A stretch of DNA of 64,000 nucleotides from Acidobacteriota bacterium (lineage in GTDB: Bacteria; Acidobacteriota; Terriglobia; Bryobacterales; Bryobacteraceae): contig JAFKEE010000021.1 in the NCBI GenBank assembly GCA_017307505.1, forward strand, positions 217,949 through 281,948, read 5' to 3'. Each line of letters begins with the position of its first letter. The first letter of the stretch is position 1. The position numbers were made by a program, and so were the translations under genes. Below the pieces are notes generated by a model, which ran no database searches, was not told where the DNA came from, and saw only the letters and a program-made list of their open reading frames with translations. Of this stretch, positions 32,182 through 39,694 are shown one piece after another.

Positions 32182-32919
32182 TCAGCCCCTCCTCAGCAGT
32201 CCGCTGCGGACCACCCGGAAATCCGTCGGCTGCCCGTTGCCAGGCGCCCGCCCGTCCACCAACCCGGCCGCGGGCAGCATCCACACCTCGCCCACCGGCA
32301 GCGGCTCAGCGTTCTGCAGGCCCAGCCCTGCCTCTTCCGTGCCCGCATACAAGTTCCAGTGCGTGGCATTCTCTTCCTGAGCCATCACCGATACCTGCAG
32401 CGAATGCGGCACCGGAGAGCTGACCGTCACCGCCGCGCTCGGTGCGCTCTCGCGTCCTTCCGAATCCAGGAAGGTCGCCTTCAGCCAATAGGTCGCCGCG
32501 CCCGCCACCCCTTCCACCACCTGCGCCGACACTAGCGAAGGCCGCCTCACCGGACGTGCCACCAACTGCACCCCGGATGAGAAGTACCGGTGTTTCTGCT
32601 CCTCGGCCAGCGATTCGTAGTGCCGCCACTTCTGCCCGTACCGGTCGTTCAACTGGCTGAAGTAGGCATCGCGGTAGACGGCTTCCAGGGTCTTCAGAAT
32701 GTGCCAGCGCTTCAGACTCACGCTGGCCACCACCTGCTCCAGGCGGCCCTGCTCCTCCCAATCCAGAAACGTATCCACCTCCTCCTGAATCTCGCCGGCC
32801 GCCAGATCCAACTTGGCGCGCAGATCAAGGCCCTCGCCGCTGGCCACATCGAAAACACCCGAATCCTGCGCCTTCAAATCTTCCAGGCGCGTCAGTTCAC
32901 CGTCTACCAGCAATGCCAT
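32182..32919 (-). CDS. Head-tail adaptor-like protein with a fibronectin-like domain
   Basis: In the 245-residue product, residues 1-115 are helical with the aromatic-basic run KRWHILKTLEAVYRDAYFSQ and LNDRYGQKWRHYESLAEEQK, typical of connector or adaptor proteins that sit on the portal. Residues 120-215 form a beta sandwich (ATYWLKATFLDSEGRESAP; HWNLYAGTEEAGLG) related to a module of the tail hub. It lies downstream of the coat and a small unknown gene. The adaptor role is inferred; the beta domain would decorate the neck. Confidence 0.55.
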   Translation of the reverse strand: MALLVDGELTRLEDLKAQDSGVFDVASGEGLDLRAKLDLAAGEIQEEVDTFLDWEEQGRLEQVVASVSLKRWHILKTLEAVYRDAYFSQLNDRYGQKWRHYESLAEEQKHRYFSSGVQLVARPVRRPSLVSAQVVEGVAGAATYWLKATFLDSEGRESAPSAAVTVSSPVPHSLQVSVMAQEENATHWNLYAGTEEAGLGLQNAEPLPVGEVWMLPAAGLVDGRAPGNGQPTDFRVVRSGLLRRG

Positions 32920-32924
32920 GACAC

Positions 32925-33254
32925 TTACTCCTTCCCCGTCTCCGTTTCGTTGCGCAGCAGGCCCATCGGATCCGAGATCACCTGCACCTGGATCCGGCTG
33001 ATCGCCTCCTGCTTCTCGTGCGCCAGCCGCCGGGCCGCGAGGTCCGCCTGAAACTTGGCCACCTCGTCCTCGTCCGCCCGGCGCGCCTTGCCCTCGACAA
33101 TCAACTGGCAGCCCACCCGCCGCGAGACCTGCGTCAGAACGCCGGCCTTCCCGCCATCCTGGGTTGCCAGGCTGACCACATAAAACTCACGGTCCTGGAA
33201 TTTCTTCTCCAGTTCCTTCACTTTTCTGAAATAGCCCTTCAAATCCATATCCAT
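32925..33254 (-). CDS. Small head-region protein, unknown
   Basis: The product is 109 residues from MDMDLKGYFRKVKELEKKFQ and is charged. A predicted N-terminal helix, a short beta pair (FYVVSLATQDGGKAGVLTQV) and a long C-terminal helix (EDEVAKFQADLAARRLAHEK) are visible. I use the ATG at 33254 because the in-frame sequence upstream is repeat block 2, not coding. It lies directly after that block and 5 bp ahead of the adaptor-like gene. It may be a small capsid-associated protein; no family is recognised. Confidence 0.45.
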   Translation of the reverse strand: MDMDLKGYFRKVKELEKKFQDREFYVVSLATQDGGKAGVLTQVSRRVGCQLIVEGKARRADEDEVAKFQADLAARRLAHEKQEAISRIQVQVISDPMGLLRNETETGKE

Positions 33255-33795
33255 TCCTTTCAAACTCGAATCAGAATGCTGATCCAGCAAATCCATCCAC
33301 CCGGAGCAACCCAGGCAACGAGCCACCACCGCAAGCCACCGGTCCCCACGAACCAATCGAGCCCACCCGTCCTGCGAACCGCGACTGGAAAGGAGCGGGC
33401 TCCGGATCCGCTCGTCCCCGAGCCTCCTCGTCAGCCCAACCCCCACCAGTCCCGGAGCGCCAGCGACGGGCTAACCCGTCCGCCGCAGCGGGAGTGTCCC
33501 CCATGAACCAATCGAGCCCCCCACTGCGAACCCGCGACTGGAAAGCAGTCCCCAAAGGCCCGTACCCCGCGAAACCGAAGGAAGCCCCTCGACAGCGGAC
33601 CGCACAGTAAAGCAGACCCCCTGGTCTGCGGTCGACCCCCTGGTCGACCACGAGGTTCCGCACCATCGCCATCACGCCTGACTTTCAAAGGGAGCGGGCC
33701 CCGAATCCGCTCGTCACCCAAGCCTCCTCGTCAGCCCACCCCCACCAGTCCCGGAGAGCCAGCGACGGGCTAACCCGTCCCGCCCCAGCCCCCCT
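33255..33795. repeat. Composite non-coding repeat block 2 in the particle operon
   Basis: This 541-bp gap holds module A identical to block 1 (33372-33400), module B (33451-33473), a diverged A (about 33522-33550), module C (33601-33651; two hairpins with loop CCCT) and a second, slightly altered B (33750-33772). A direct repeat of about 90 bp joins 33392-33482 with 33691-33782. Compared with block 1 the modules come in a similar order. No gene is supported here. Confidence 0.75.
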
Positions 33796-34707
33796 CTAGC
33801 TCCTCACCTGCACGCCGTGCGCGTTCCGCAGAACACCCACCCCGTACAGCATGTCCACCGTGAACTGCTGCGCCAGTGTATTCGGCTGGTAGCTCATCGT
33901 GATGCGCATGCCCAGATTGCCCAGCTCGGCGTACTCCGCAATCGCCCCCGTCCCCGGCAGCGGCTTCGGCAGCCGGCGAATCGCCAGGCCCAGCGCATTC
34001 TTCGCGAACGCGATGTTATTGGTCGTCGTCGGCCCCGTCCCCGTCTTCTTCACGAACTGCGAACGGAACACATAGAAGTCCTTGATCCGCCCGATGCTGC
34101 CGTCGATCAGGGCGCGCAGCCCGGCGTCTCCGGCCGTCGCATACTCGCTGAACCGCGAGATCTGCCGCAGTTGCGAATACGCGTTCCCGTCCACCACCAG
34201 GTACTTCTGCTCGCTCGCCGGAACCTTGGCATTGAACAAGGCCGTCTCCGCCGAATCCACCACCGACTCGAGCAGCGCCGTCCCACCCGTCCCCAGCGGA
34301 GTGTTCGCCGTGAACTGGCTGTACAGGTTCAGCAGGTCGCTCTCCACCTTCTCCGCCAGAGCGATCATCGCCGGCTGCATGTACAACCGCAGCAGGTCCG
34401 GCACCGCAATCACCTTCGTGACATCCGGAATCTGGAACGTCGCCTCGGCGTGCGTGTTCAGCACGATCTGCGCATTCGCCACATCCGGATTCTGGCTCTG
34501 CACCGAGCCGCCCTCGGCGATGTTGTTCGCCACCATCGTCGGCGGAATCGGCACGTTCACCGTGTCGCCGGCCTGCGCCAGCGTCGGCTCGAAGTCCCGG
34601 TTCACCAGGTTGCCCATCACCAGTTGACCCGACAGGGCCGGCAGGGCGTCCACCGCCACAAGCTTCACAATCGCATTCGCCAGATTGGCTGAAGTAATAG
34701 CTGACAT
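33796..34707 (-). CDS. Major capsid protein, P22-coat-like
   Basis: The 303-residue product begins MSAITSANLANAIVKLVAVD and has the conserved opening of P22/E. coli gp5-type coat proteins: a helix, then VMGNLVNRDFEPTLAQAGDT with VNVPIPP, and a later FQIPDVTKVIAVPD strand. Such coats have the HK97 fold and assemble around a scaffold without a maturation protease, consistent with the adjacent scaffold-like gene and the absence of a protease gene. A GAGGAA ribosome binding site precedes the ATG. It is the structural core of the particle; the fold assignment is by pattern, not alignment. Confidence 0.8.
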   Translation of the reverse strand: MSAITSANLANAIVKLVAVDALPALSGQLVMGNLVNRDFEPTLAQAGDTVNVPIPPTMVANNIAEGGSVQSQNPDVANAQIVLNTHAEATFQIPDVTKVIAVPDLLRLYMQPAMIALAEKVESDLLNLYSQFTANTPLGTGGTALLESVVDSAETALFNAKVPASEQKYLVVDGNAYSQLRQISRFSEYATAGDAGLRALIDGSIGRIKDFYVFRSQFVKKTGTGPTTTNNIAFAKNALGLAIRRLPKPLPGTGAIAEYAELGNLGMRITMSYQPNTLAQQFTVDMLYGVGVLRNAHGVQVRS

Positions 34708-34766
34708 TTTCTAGTTCCTCTTTCTTTTTTCTTCTGACCCGCGCCGCGTCTCTACAGACCGCCGCG

Positions 34767-35360
34767 CTACTCGCCCCGCAGGCTCTGGATGGCCACCTGC
34801 GAGATCTGCTCACGCACGCGCTGCAGCTCGTCCGCGCTCATGCCCGGATGAATCCGCTCCAGCTCCACGCCGTAGCTCCCACCGCCCGCTCTCTGCGGGC
34901 TCAACGCACCCGAGCCGCCGGCAATCCGCGCCGGCAGAAATTCGGGGTTCTCCTGCACGAACGACGTCAGGTGCTCACGCAGTCCGCGCTCGCCCTCCGC
35001 CGTCTTCGCCACCAGCGCGCCTTCCGCCGTGCGGACAATCTCGTCCTTCACGATCTTGAAAGCCAGGTCGACCTTGGCCACGCCCAGCCGCTGCAGCTCC
35101 GCGCGAATCTGCGAGCCCCGGTCCGTCTCCTCCGCCATCTGGCGGCTGCGCTTGTTCTCTTCCACCAGTTCGTTCACGCGCCGCTCCAGCGACTCCCGCC
35201 GCCGGCGCTCTTCCACGAGTTCGTTCTTGTAGGCCGGCTCCGTCTGGCGCCGCTCCACCGTCACGTACTCCTGAATCACCGAACGCACCACGTTCTTCCA
35301 GTCCTCGCCCTGTGTCTGCGGAGACACCTCGGGCGTCTGGTCTTGCGACTTCTGCTCCAT
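34767..35360 (-). CDS. Scaffold-like protein
   Basis: The 197-residue, highly charged product has a glutamine-rich N-terminus, a coiled-coil run (RRRRESLERRVNELVEENKR) and a basic/helical C-terminus (MSADELQRVREQISQVAIQS). Phage scaffolds share this design: largely helical, acidic-basic, with a C-terminal coat-binding helix. It lies between portal and coat, where scaffolds are found. It would guide assembly of the shell and then leave. The start at 35360 is followed by a good coding pattern; spacing to the portal is 28 bp. Confidence 0.68.
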   Translation of the reverse strand: MEQKSQDQTPEVSPQTQGEDWKNVVRSVIQEYVTVERRQTEPAYKNELVEERRRRESLERRVNELVEENKRSRQMAEETDRGSQIRAELQRLGVAKVDLAFKIVKDEIVRTAEGALVAKTAEGERGLREHLTSFVQENPEFLPARIAGGSGALSPQRAGGGSYGVELERIHPGMSADELQRVREQISQVAIQSLRGE

Positions 35361-35388
35361 TGCTGTCCTTCCTTGTCTGCTCGCGCGC

Positions 35389-36771
35389 TTAGGCGGTCGC
35401 CTGCGCGTCGATCTCCTGCGCGATGCGGTCTTTCACCTGTTGGCTCGCATCGCAGAGATACTTCATCGCCAGCTTCTTCTGGATCTGCGTCTCGAGGGTC
35501 TTCGAAGGAATCCCCAGCGACAACAGCCGCTGCGCATCTTCCAGTTCGCTGCTGAACTCACCGATGTCGAATTCATCCAGACCCGACACCCCGATCTCGA
35601 TCTCGTCCTGACGGGCCTCGGCCAGCGTTCGCAACAGCTTCTTCAGCGTGTCCTTCACCTTGTCGCCGAAGCCGCGCAGAACCTCCTGCGTCACCAGGTA
35701 GTCCCTCTGCTTGCTCAGGCCCGTCAAAGCCGAGTTCTTCGAGAGCGCGCCGCCCGCCTGGCCCATCAGGTAGCAGATCCGGTAGATCTCCTCCTTCAGC
35801 CGGTCGGTATTCTGCAGCGCGATCTCAAATACATGCCCCTCCGGCTCGGTCCAACCAAACCGGTCGTCCTTGCCAAGCTGCACGTAATAGCTCTCCCCCA
35901 TCGTCTGCTTGAACTCTTTCTCCGAATAGATCACCGGCATGGAGAACAAGCCCATCGTCAGCGCCCACGCCAGAGCGTTCGACTTGTTGAAGTGCTCCAG
36001 CTGCAGCGACGATGCTTTGTTCATCAGCCACATGCCATCGCCCAGCGAGAACTCGAATACCGGCACCTTGCCCAGGCCGGCCAGCCCGTGCAGCCCTTCG
36101 TCCACCTGGACGATCGCCGCCTTGGCGCCGTCCCGGTCGTCCTGCCGGAAGATCGTGAACCGCTCCCGGTCATACCGCACCCACTGCCGCTCAATGTGCC
36201 CCGCATCGTCAGCGCCGCCCACCAGCCGCTCCCCGCGCAGCACCACCCACTCGTACTCGCCGCTCTCGTCCTTCTGCCAGTGAATTGCGCTCTGCGCCGG
36301 ATACTGGCTGAAGTAGCCGCGCGACAACCCCAACGCGTCCTCCTCTGCCTTGGAGCCCGCCTGCACCCCCAGCCTGGGGAAGTCCAGCACGATATAGCTC
36401 CGTCCCATCACCAGCGCTTCAATCACCTGCTTCCGGAAGAAGTCGCTCAACGTCGACCCCTGCCGGTCACAGTCCTCCGCCAGTTCGTTGAAGAACTGCC
36501 GCGCCCCTCCGTCGCGCCCCTCCAGCGTCACCAGAGGCTCGCGCCGGAACAGCGTCGCCGCATACCAGTCGATGATCGAGCCGATGTAGTTCTCATAGAA
36601 TGCGCGGCTCACTCTCTCCTGGTAAACCTCCGGCGGCTCCTTCTGCCTCGGAATCAGATAGCGGTCCGCGTTCGCCGTAAACTGCTCGCCGCCCACGTAC
36701 AGGTCGCGATACCGCGGCCACACTCTCTTCCACGCCGTGTATTCGGGATGTTCCCGGTTAATGTCGAACAC
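35389..36771 (-). CDS. Portal protein
   Basis: The 460-residue product starts at GTG 36771 and follows the terminase. It shows the portal pattern: an N-terminal helix (YTAWKRVWPRYRDLYVGGEQ), a beta-rich wing with NYIGSIIDWYAATLF, the MGRSYIVLDFPRL strand, the stem (MNKASSLQLEHFNKSNALAW) and a helical crown near 370-420. The closest family I recognise is the DUF4055-type portals. It would form the dodecameric ring for DNA entry at one vertex. Length is in the normal range of 400-500 residues. Confidence 0.8.
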   Translation of the reverse strand: MFDINREHPEYTAWKRVWPRYRDLYVGGEQFTANADRYLIPRQKEPPEVYQERVSRAFYENYIGSIIDWYAATLFRREPLVTLEGRDGGARQFFNELAEDCDRQGSTLSDFFRKQVIEALVMGRSYIVLDFPRLGVQAGSKAEEDALGLSRGYFSQYPAQSAIHWQKDESGEYEWVVLRGERLVGGADDAGHIERQWVRYDRERFTIFRQDDRDGAKAAIVQVDEGLHGLAGLGKVPVFEFSLGDGMWLMNKASSLQLEHFNKSNALAWALTMGLFSMPVIYSEKEFKQTMGESYYVQLGKDDRFGWTEPEGHVFEIALQNTDRLKEEIYRICYLMGQAGGALSKNSALTGLSKQRDYLVTQEVLRGFGDKVKDTLKKLLRTLAEARQDEIEIGVSGLDEFDIGEFSSELEDAQRLLSLGIPSKTLETQIQKKLAMKYLCDASQQVKDRIAQEIDAQATA

Positions 36772-36783
36772 TGCCTTTCTCCC

Positions 36784-38070
36784 TTACCAAAACAGCCGTC
36801 TGCTTCTTTCACCCACGCTCCGCTCGGGCTGGCTCTCCTGCCAAAGCAGGTAACCCACCGCATCGCTCAGGTGCGTCCGCTTCAGGTCGCGGGCCTTGTC
36901 GATCTCACCCGTTCCCTCCAGCCACCGCACCCGCTCGAAATCGAGCATCAGTTCCCTGCACCGCGCATCCACCATCAGCCCCGTCTCTCCGCCGGCCGAT
37001 CGCAGCTTCGCGTTCACCAGGCCCACCCGGTCCCGCACCGGCGGATTCCTCTTCGGAATTCGAAACACCGGTGCGGGACCCCCGTATTCCTCAAAGAACC
37101 CCTGCAGAATCTCCCGGTCCGTCGTCCCCGCTGTCTGCAGGTGCGACGCACAGGCGTCCGCAAAGATCTCCAGCCCCGCCGGCCACTCCGGATACCGCCG
37201 GACAAACTCCAGGCACGCATCCCGCGTACTGGCCCGCGACAACACGATCTCGTCCAGCACCACCAGCCGGTCCTCCTGCTGCTGCGCGACCACCGAACTC
37301 ATCGGATTCACGTTAAAGTCCAGCGCCCACAGCAGCGGCAGTTCCGGATCCCTCTCCGTCGGCCCCACGTTCACCTTGCGGTCGAACGCCGGATACACCA
37401 GGCCGTCCTTCGGGCTCACATACTGCCCCAGGACCTCCTGCGCGAAGAAGGCTTCGTCATAGCTGCTCTTCAGCCGGTCGTAAAAATCCGGCACCCGCGT
37501 CAGCAGGTGCCGGTTCTCCATCGGCTGCGCCTGCACACACTCATACCCGTCCACCGGGTTCTGAATGAATCGCTCGTACACCCAATCGAACCCCTTCGGG
37601 GTCCACACCGCGAATCCGCACAGCCTCGTCGCCAGCGGATCCCGCAATCGCCCTTCCAGCCGGATCCAAGCCTGCTCGGGCGAGTAGGTCAACTCGTCCA
37701 CCCCGAACCAGGCAAGATTCGTCCCCCGCAGCCGCTCGAAATCATCGAGCGGGCGGAAGATGATCTTCGAACCCGTGTCCTTCAGCGTCAGCTGGTTCTC
37801 CGCCTTGTTGAATTCGAACGGCAACCCGTTGTCCCTCAAGACTTCGAACAGCGACGTTTGCGTCGCGTCCCGCAGCATCGGGTACGTCGGAGCTCCAATC
37901 AGCCCCGCCCGCCCCGCGTTCAGATACGCCAGTTTGATCGCTTCATTGCAAAGCGCCTGGCTCTTTCCAGACCCAATCGGGCCTGAAAATCCTTTAAATC
38001 GCACCGCCGAGTCGTGAAAACGCAACTGCGACGGCAGAGGCTCATACTGGATTTCGCGGCGGATCTTCAT
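36784..38070 (-). CDS. terL: Terminase large subunit
   Basis: The 428-residue product has the ATPase Walker A in GPIGSGKSQAL, Walker B-like LAWFGVDEL at about 113-121, and a C-terminal nuclease-type domain with the acidic sites LLWALDFNVNPMSS and ADACASHLQT. It packages DNA into the procapsid and cuts it. The start is the ATG overlapping the upstream stop (TGA at 38067-38069), which couples it to the small gene. The shape is that of headful-type TerL used by P22-like phages and gene transfer agents, though headful packaging itself is inferred. Confidence 0.86.
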   Translation of the reverse strand: MKIRREIQYEPLPSQLRFHDSAVRFKGFSGPIGSGKSQALCNEAIKLAYLNAGRAGLIGAPTYPMLRDATQTSLFEVLRDNGLPFEFNKAENQLTLKDTGSKIIFRPLDDFERLRGTNLAWFGVDELTYSPEQAWIRLEGRLRDPLATRLCGFAVWTPKGFDWVYERFIQNPVDGYECVQAQPMENRHLLTRVPDFYDRLKSSYDEAFFAQEVLGQYVSPKDGLVYPAFDRKVNVGPTERDPELPLLWALDFNVNPMSSVVAQQQEDRLVVLDEIVLSRASTRDACLEFVRRYPEWPAGLEIFADACASHLQTAGTTDREILQGFFEEYGGPAPVFRIPKRNPPVRDRVGLVNAKLRSAGGETGLMVDARCRELMLDFERVRWLEGTGEIDKARDLKRTHLSDAVGYLLWQESQPERSVGERSRRLFW

Positions 38071-38384
38071 TTGTCCTTCCGCTCCACCCACTCCACCTTC
38101 ACGGAGCTCGGCTTCTCCGGCTCCACACTCTCCCTGAGCTGGATCAGCTTAAACGCATCGTTCACTGAGAACGACACGCTCTCGTCTTCCACCTGTTCGG
38201 CAAACTGGACCAGCATCCGGTCCACCAGTTGCCGCATCTGCTTCGCCCGGAACCTGCGCTTCCGTGGCGTCTTTGGCGTTGCTTCCGCCGGCTTCTCCGC
38301 GGCAGGGGCCGCAGCCTCCGCCACCGGTTCGCCCGCCTTGAGGAAGCGTCCGTTCTTTGCCCGCCCAACCGTTCTCTGTTCCAT
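38067..38384 (-). CDS. Putative terminase small subunit
   Basis: The 105-residue product begins MEQRTVGRAKNGRFLKAGEP. An alanine/glutamate-rich linker leads to a basic patch (TPRKRRFRAKQMRQLVDRML) and a helical C-terminus. It is the first gene of the particle cluster and overlaps terL by 4 bp, the position of a small terminase or DNA-recognition subunit. A GGAGAAAGG stretch just before the ATG serves as ribosome binding site. The AT-rich stretch at about 38430-38465 lies upstream and may hold its promoter. The role is from position and basicity. Confidence 0.5.
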   Translation of the reverse strand: MEQRTVGRAKNGRFLKAGEPVAEAAAPAAEKPAEATPKTPRKRRFRAKQMRQLVDRMLVQFAEQVEDESVSFSVNDAFKLIQLRESVEPEKPSSVKVEWVERKDK

Positions 38385-38511
38385 CAGCCTTTCTCCGTAC
38401 GAGTTGCCCTCGACGCACAAAAGGCTACAGGAGCCGAAAAAGCGGTTTTTAAAAAAATATTGCTAAGTGATTGAAAACAGGCGTACGAATTTTTTTGAAG
38501 TCCTGAACCGA

Positions 38512-38531
38512 TTTTTGAGAAGCCTCAAAAA
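38512..38531. terminator. AT-rich hairpin downstream of the DUF362 gene
   Basis: TTTTTGAG (38512-38519) and CTCAAAAA (38524-38531) form a perfect 8-bp stem with a 4-nt loop, 43 bp past the stop of the DUF362 gene. It could end its transcription and separate it from the particle operon; the AT-rich stem makes it weak. Confidence 0.35.
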
Positions 38532-38573
38532 AGGCCGACTTCTGCTGTTTCTTCGCCTGCCGCGAGGCTCGAA

Positions 38574-39689
38574 TTACCCGAAGTGGTACGTCGCGTCGGC
38601 CAGCTTCAGACCCCGAACTTCGATGTTCTTCAGGTCGGCTGACCCCAAGCCCAGCCCTTCGGCCAGCAGCAGCATGTTGTCACAGGTCTTGAACGGACCC
38701 GTGCCCTTCGGCGAACGCGGATCGTACCCCATCGCCGTCGTCGCCACCGTGTCCGTCGTCACGGCATTGGTCCCGAGAATCAGCAGACCCGGGTTTACGA
38801 TCTTCAGCCCGCGAATCCACGGGCCTTCCCCGCCCGTCACCGTCTCGATCCCGTCAATGAACGCAATGTCGATGGGCCGCGCCGCATTCAGCTCCGCCAC
38901 AATCCTGGGCATGCGGTGCCCCGGAACCCGGCTCGACTTCGGATCCAGTTCGCCGGCCGCCGCGGTCGCCGGCTGGCGCTTGCCCTCGTGACACACACTC
39001 ACCCGCCCGTTGCCCGGCTTCTCGTTGGGCTCGTCCTTGCCCGCGTCGTCGCCATAGATCGACGCCGGAGTGATGCCGAACATGTTCTTCATGGCCAGGG
39101 TCACGCCGCACGTCTCGTGGTTCTTCAACTTGGCCATCGAGACCATGACGTCGGTCTCCTCATAGGCCATGTTCAGGTCGTAGCTGGGGAAGATCAGCCC
39201 TCCGCCCGGCACCTTGAACCGCGCGTACTTCTTAGCCGACCCCAGGGCATTGGTGTTCTCGAAAACGACATTCTGAGCCGCCGCTTTCAACGTCCGCACA
39301 TTCCAGCCCGACTCCAGCAGGTACTCTTCCAGCGGCCCCGATGAGGCCCAGGCGCTCTCCACAAACCGGATCCGTTTGGCCCCGGCCCGGCCCAGCAGAT
39401 GCGCCATGGCGCCGGCGGTCTTGGGGTGGGTGTAATGCGTGACGCCCAACGGGCGGCCCTGGAACCGCAGGCCCGGGCTCCCGGTCAGGTTCAGCTTGAT
39501 GGTGACGGTCTTGCCCTTGACCAGCCGTTCCAGTCCGCCGATCTGGTCGAACATCGTCCCCATGGTGGAGACCAGGTCTTCGTCGTAACTACGGCAGCGC
39601 GCCAGCGCGACCGGAGCGGTAGGAGGGGCGGCCTGCAAAGTGCCTGCGGCGGCCGTGCCCAGAACGGCGAGCAGTTCACGTCGGGTCAT
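38574..39689 (-). CDS. DUF362 family protein with twin-arginine leader
   Basis: The 371-residue product begins MTRRELLAVLGTAAAGTLQA, a twin-arginine signal, so it is exported folded. The body has the DUF362 pattern: IKLNLTGSPGLRF, RFVESAWASS, KLKNHETCGVTLAMKNMFGI (a conserved phrase of this family) and IDIAFIDGIETVTGGEGPW. DUF362 proteins are often secreted or iron-sulfur associated and their chemistry is not established. It follows the GH28 gene by 5 bp and may be co-transcribed with it. The cysteine set is sparse, so a classical ferredoxin domain is not present. Confidence 0.75.
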   Translation of the reverse strand: MTRRELLAVLGTAAAGTLQAAPPTAPVALARCRSYDEDLVSTMGTMFDQIGGLERLVKGKTVTIKLNLTGSPGLRFQGRPLGVTHYTHPKTAGAMAHLLGRAGAKRIRFVESAWASSGPLEEYLLESGWNVRTLKAAAQNVVFENTNALGSAKKYARFKVPGGGLIFPSYDLNMAYEETDVMVSMAKLKNHETCGVTLAMKNMFGITPASIYGDDAGKDEPNEKPGNGRVSVCHEGKRQPATAAAGELDPKSSRVPGHRMPRIVAELNAARPIDIAFIDGIETVTGGEGPWIRGLKIVNPGLLILGTNAVTTDTVATTAMGYDPRSPKGTGPFKTCDNMLLLAEGLGLGSADLKNIEVRGLKLADATYHFG

Positions 39690-39694
39690 TGACC

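Noticed and set aside
32925-33446. Longer 173-residue form of the small head protein
   Set aside because: The extra N-terminal 64 residues translate repeat block 2.
35440-37986. 848-codon open frame on the plus strand
   Set aside because: It is antisense to portal and terminase genes, extremely rich in Arg, Leu, His and Pro, a common artefact of high-GC coding DNA.
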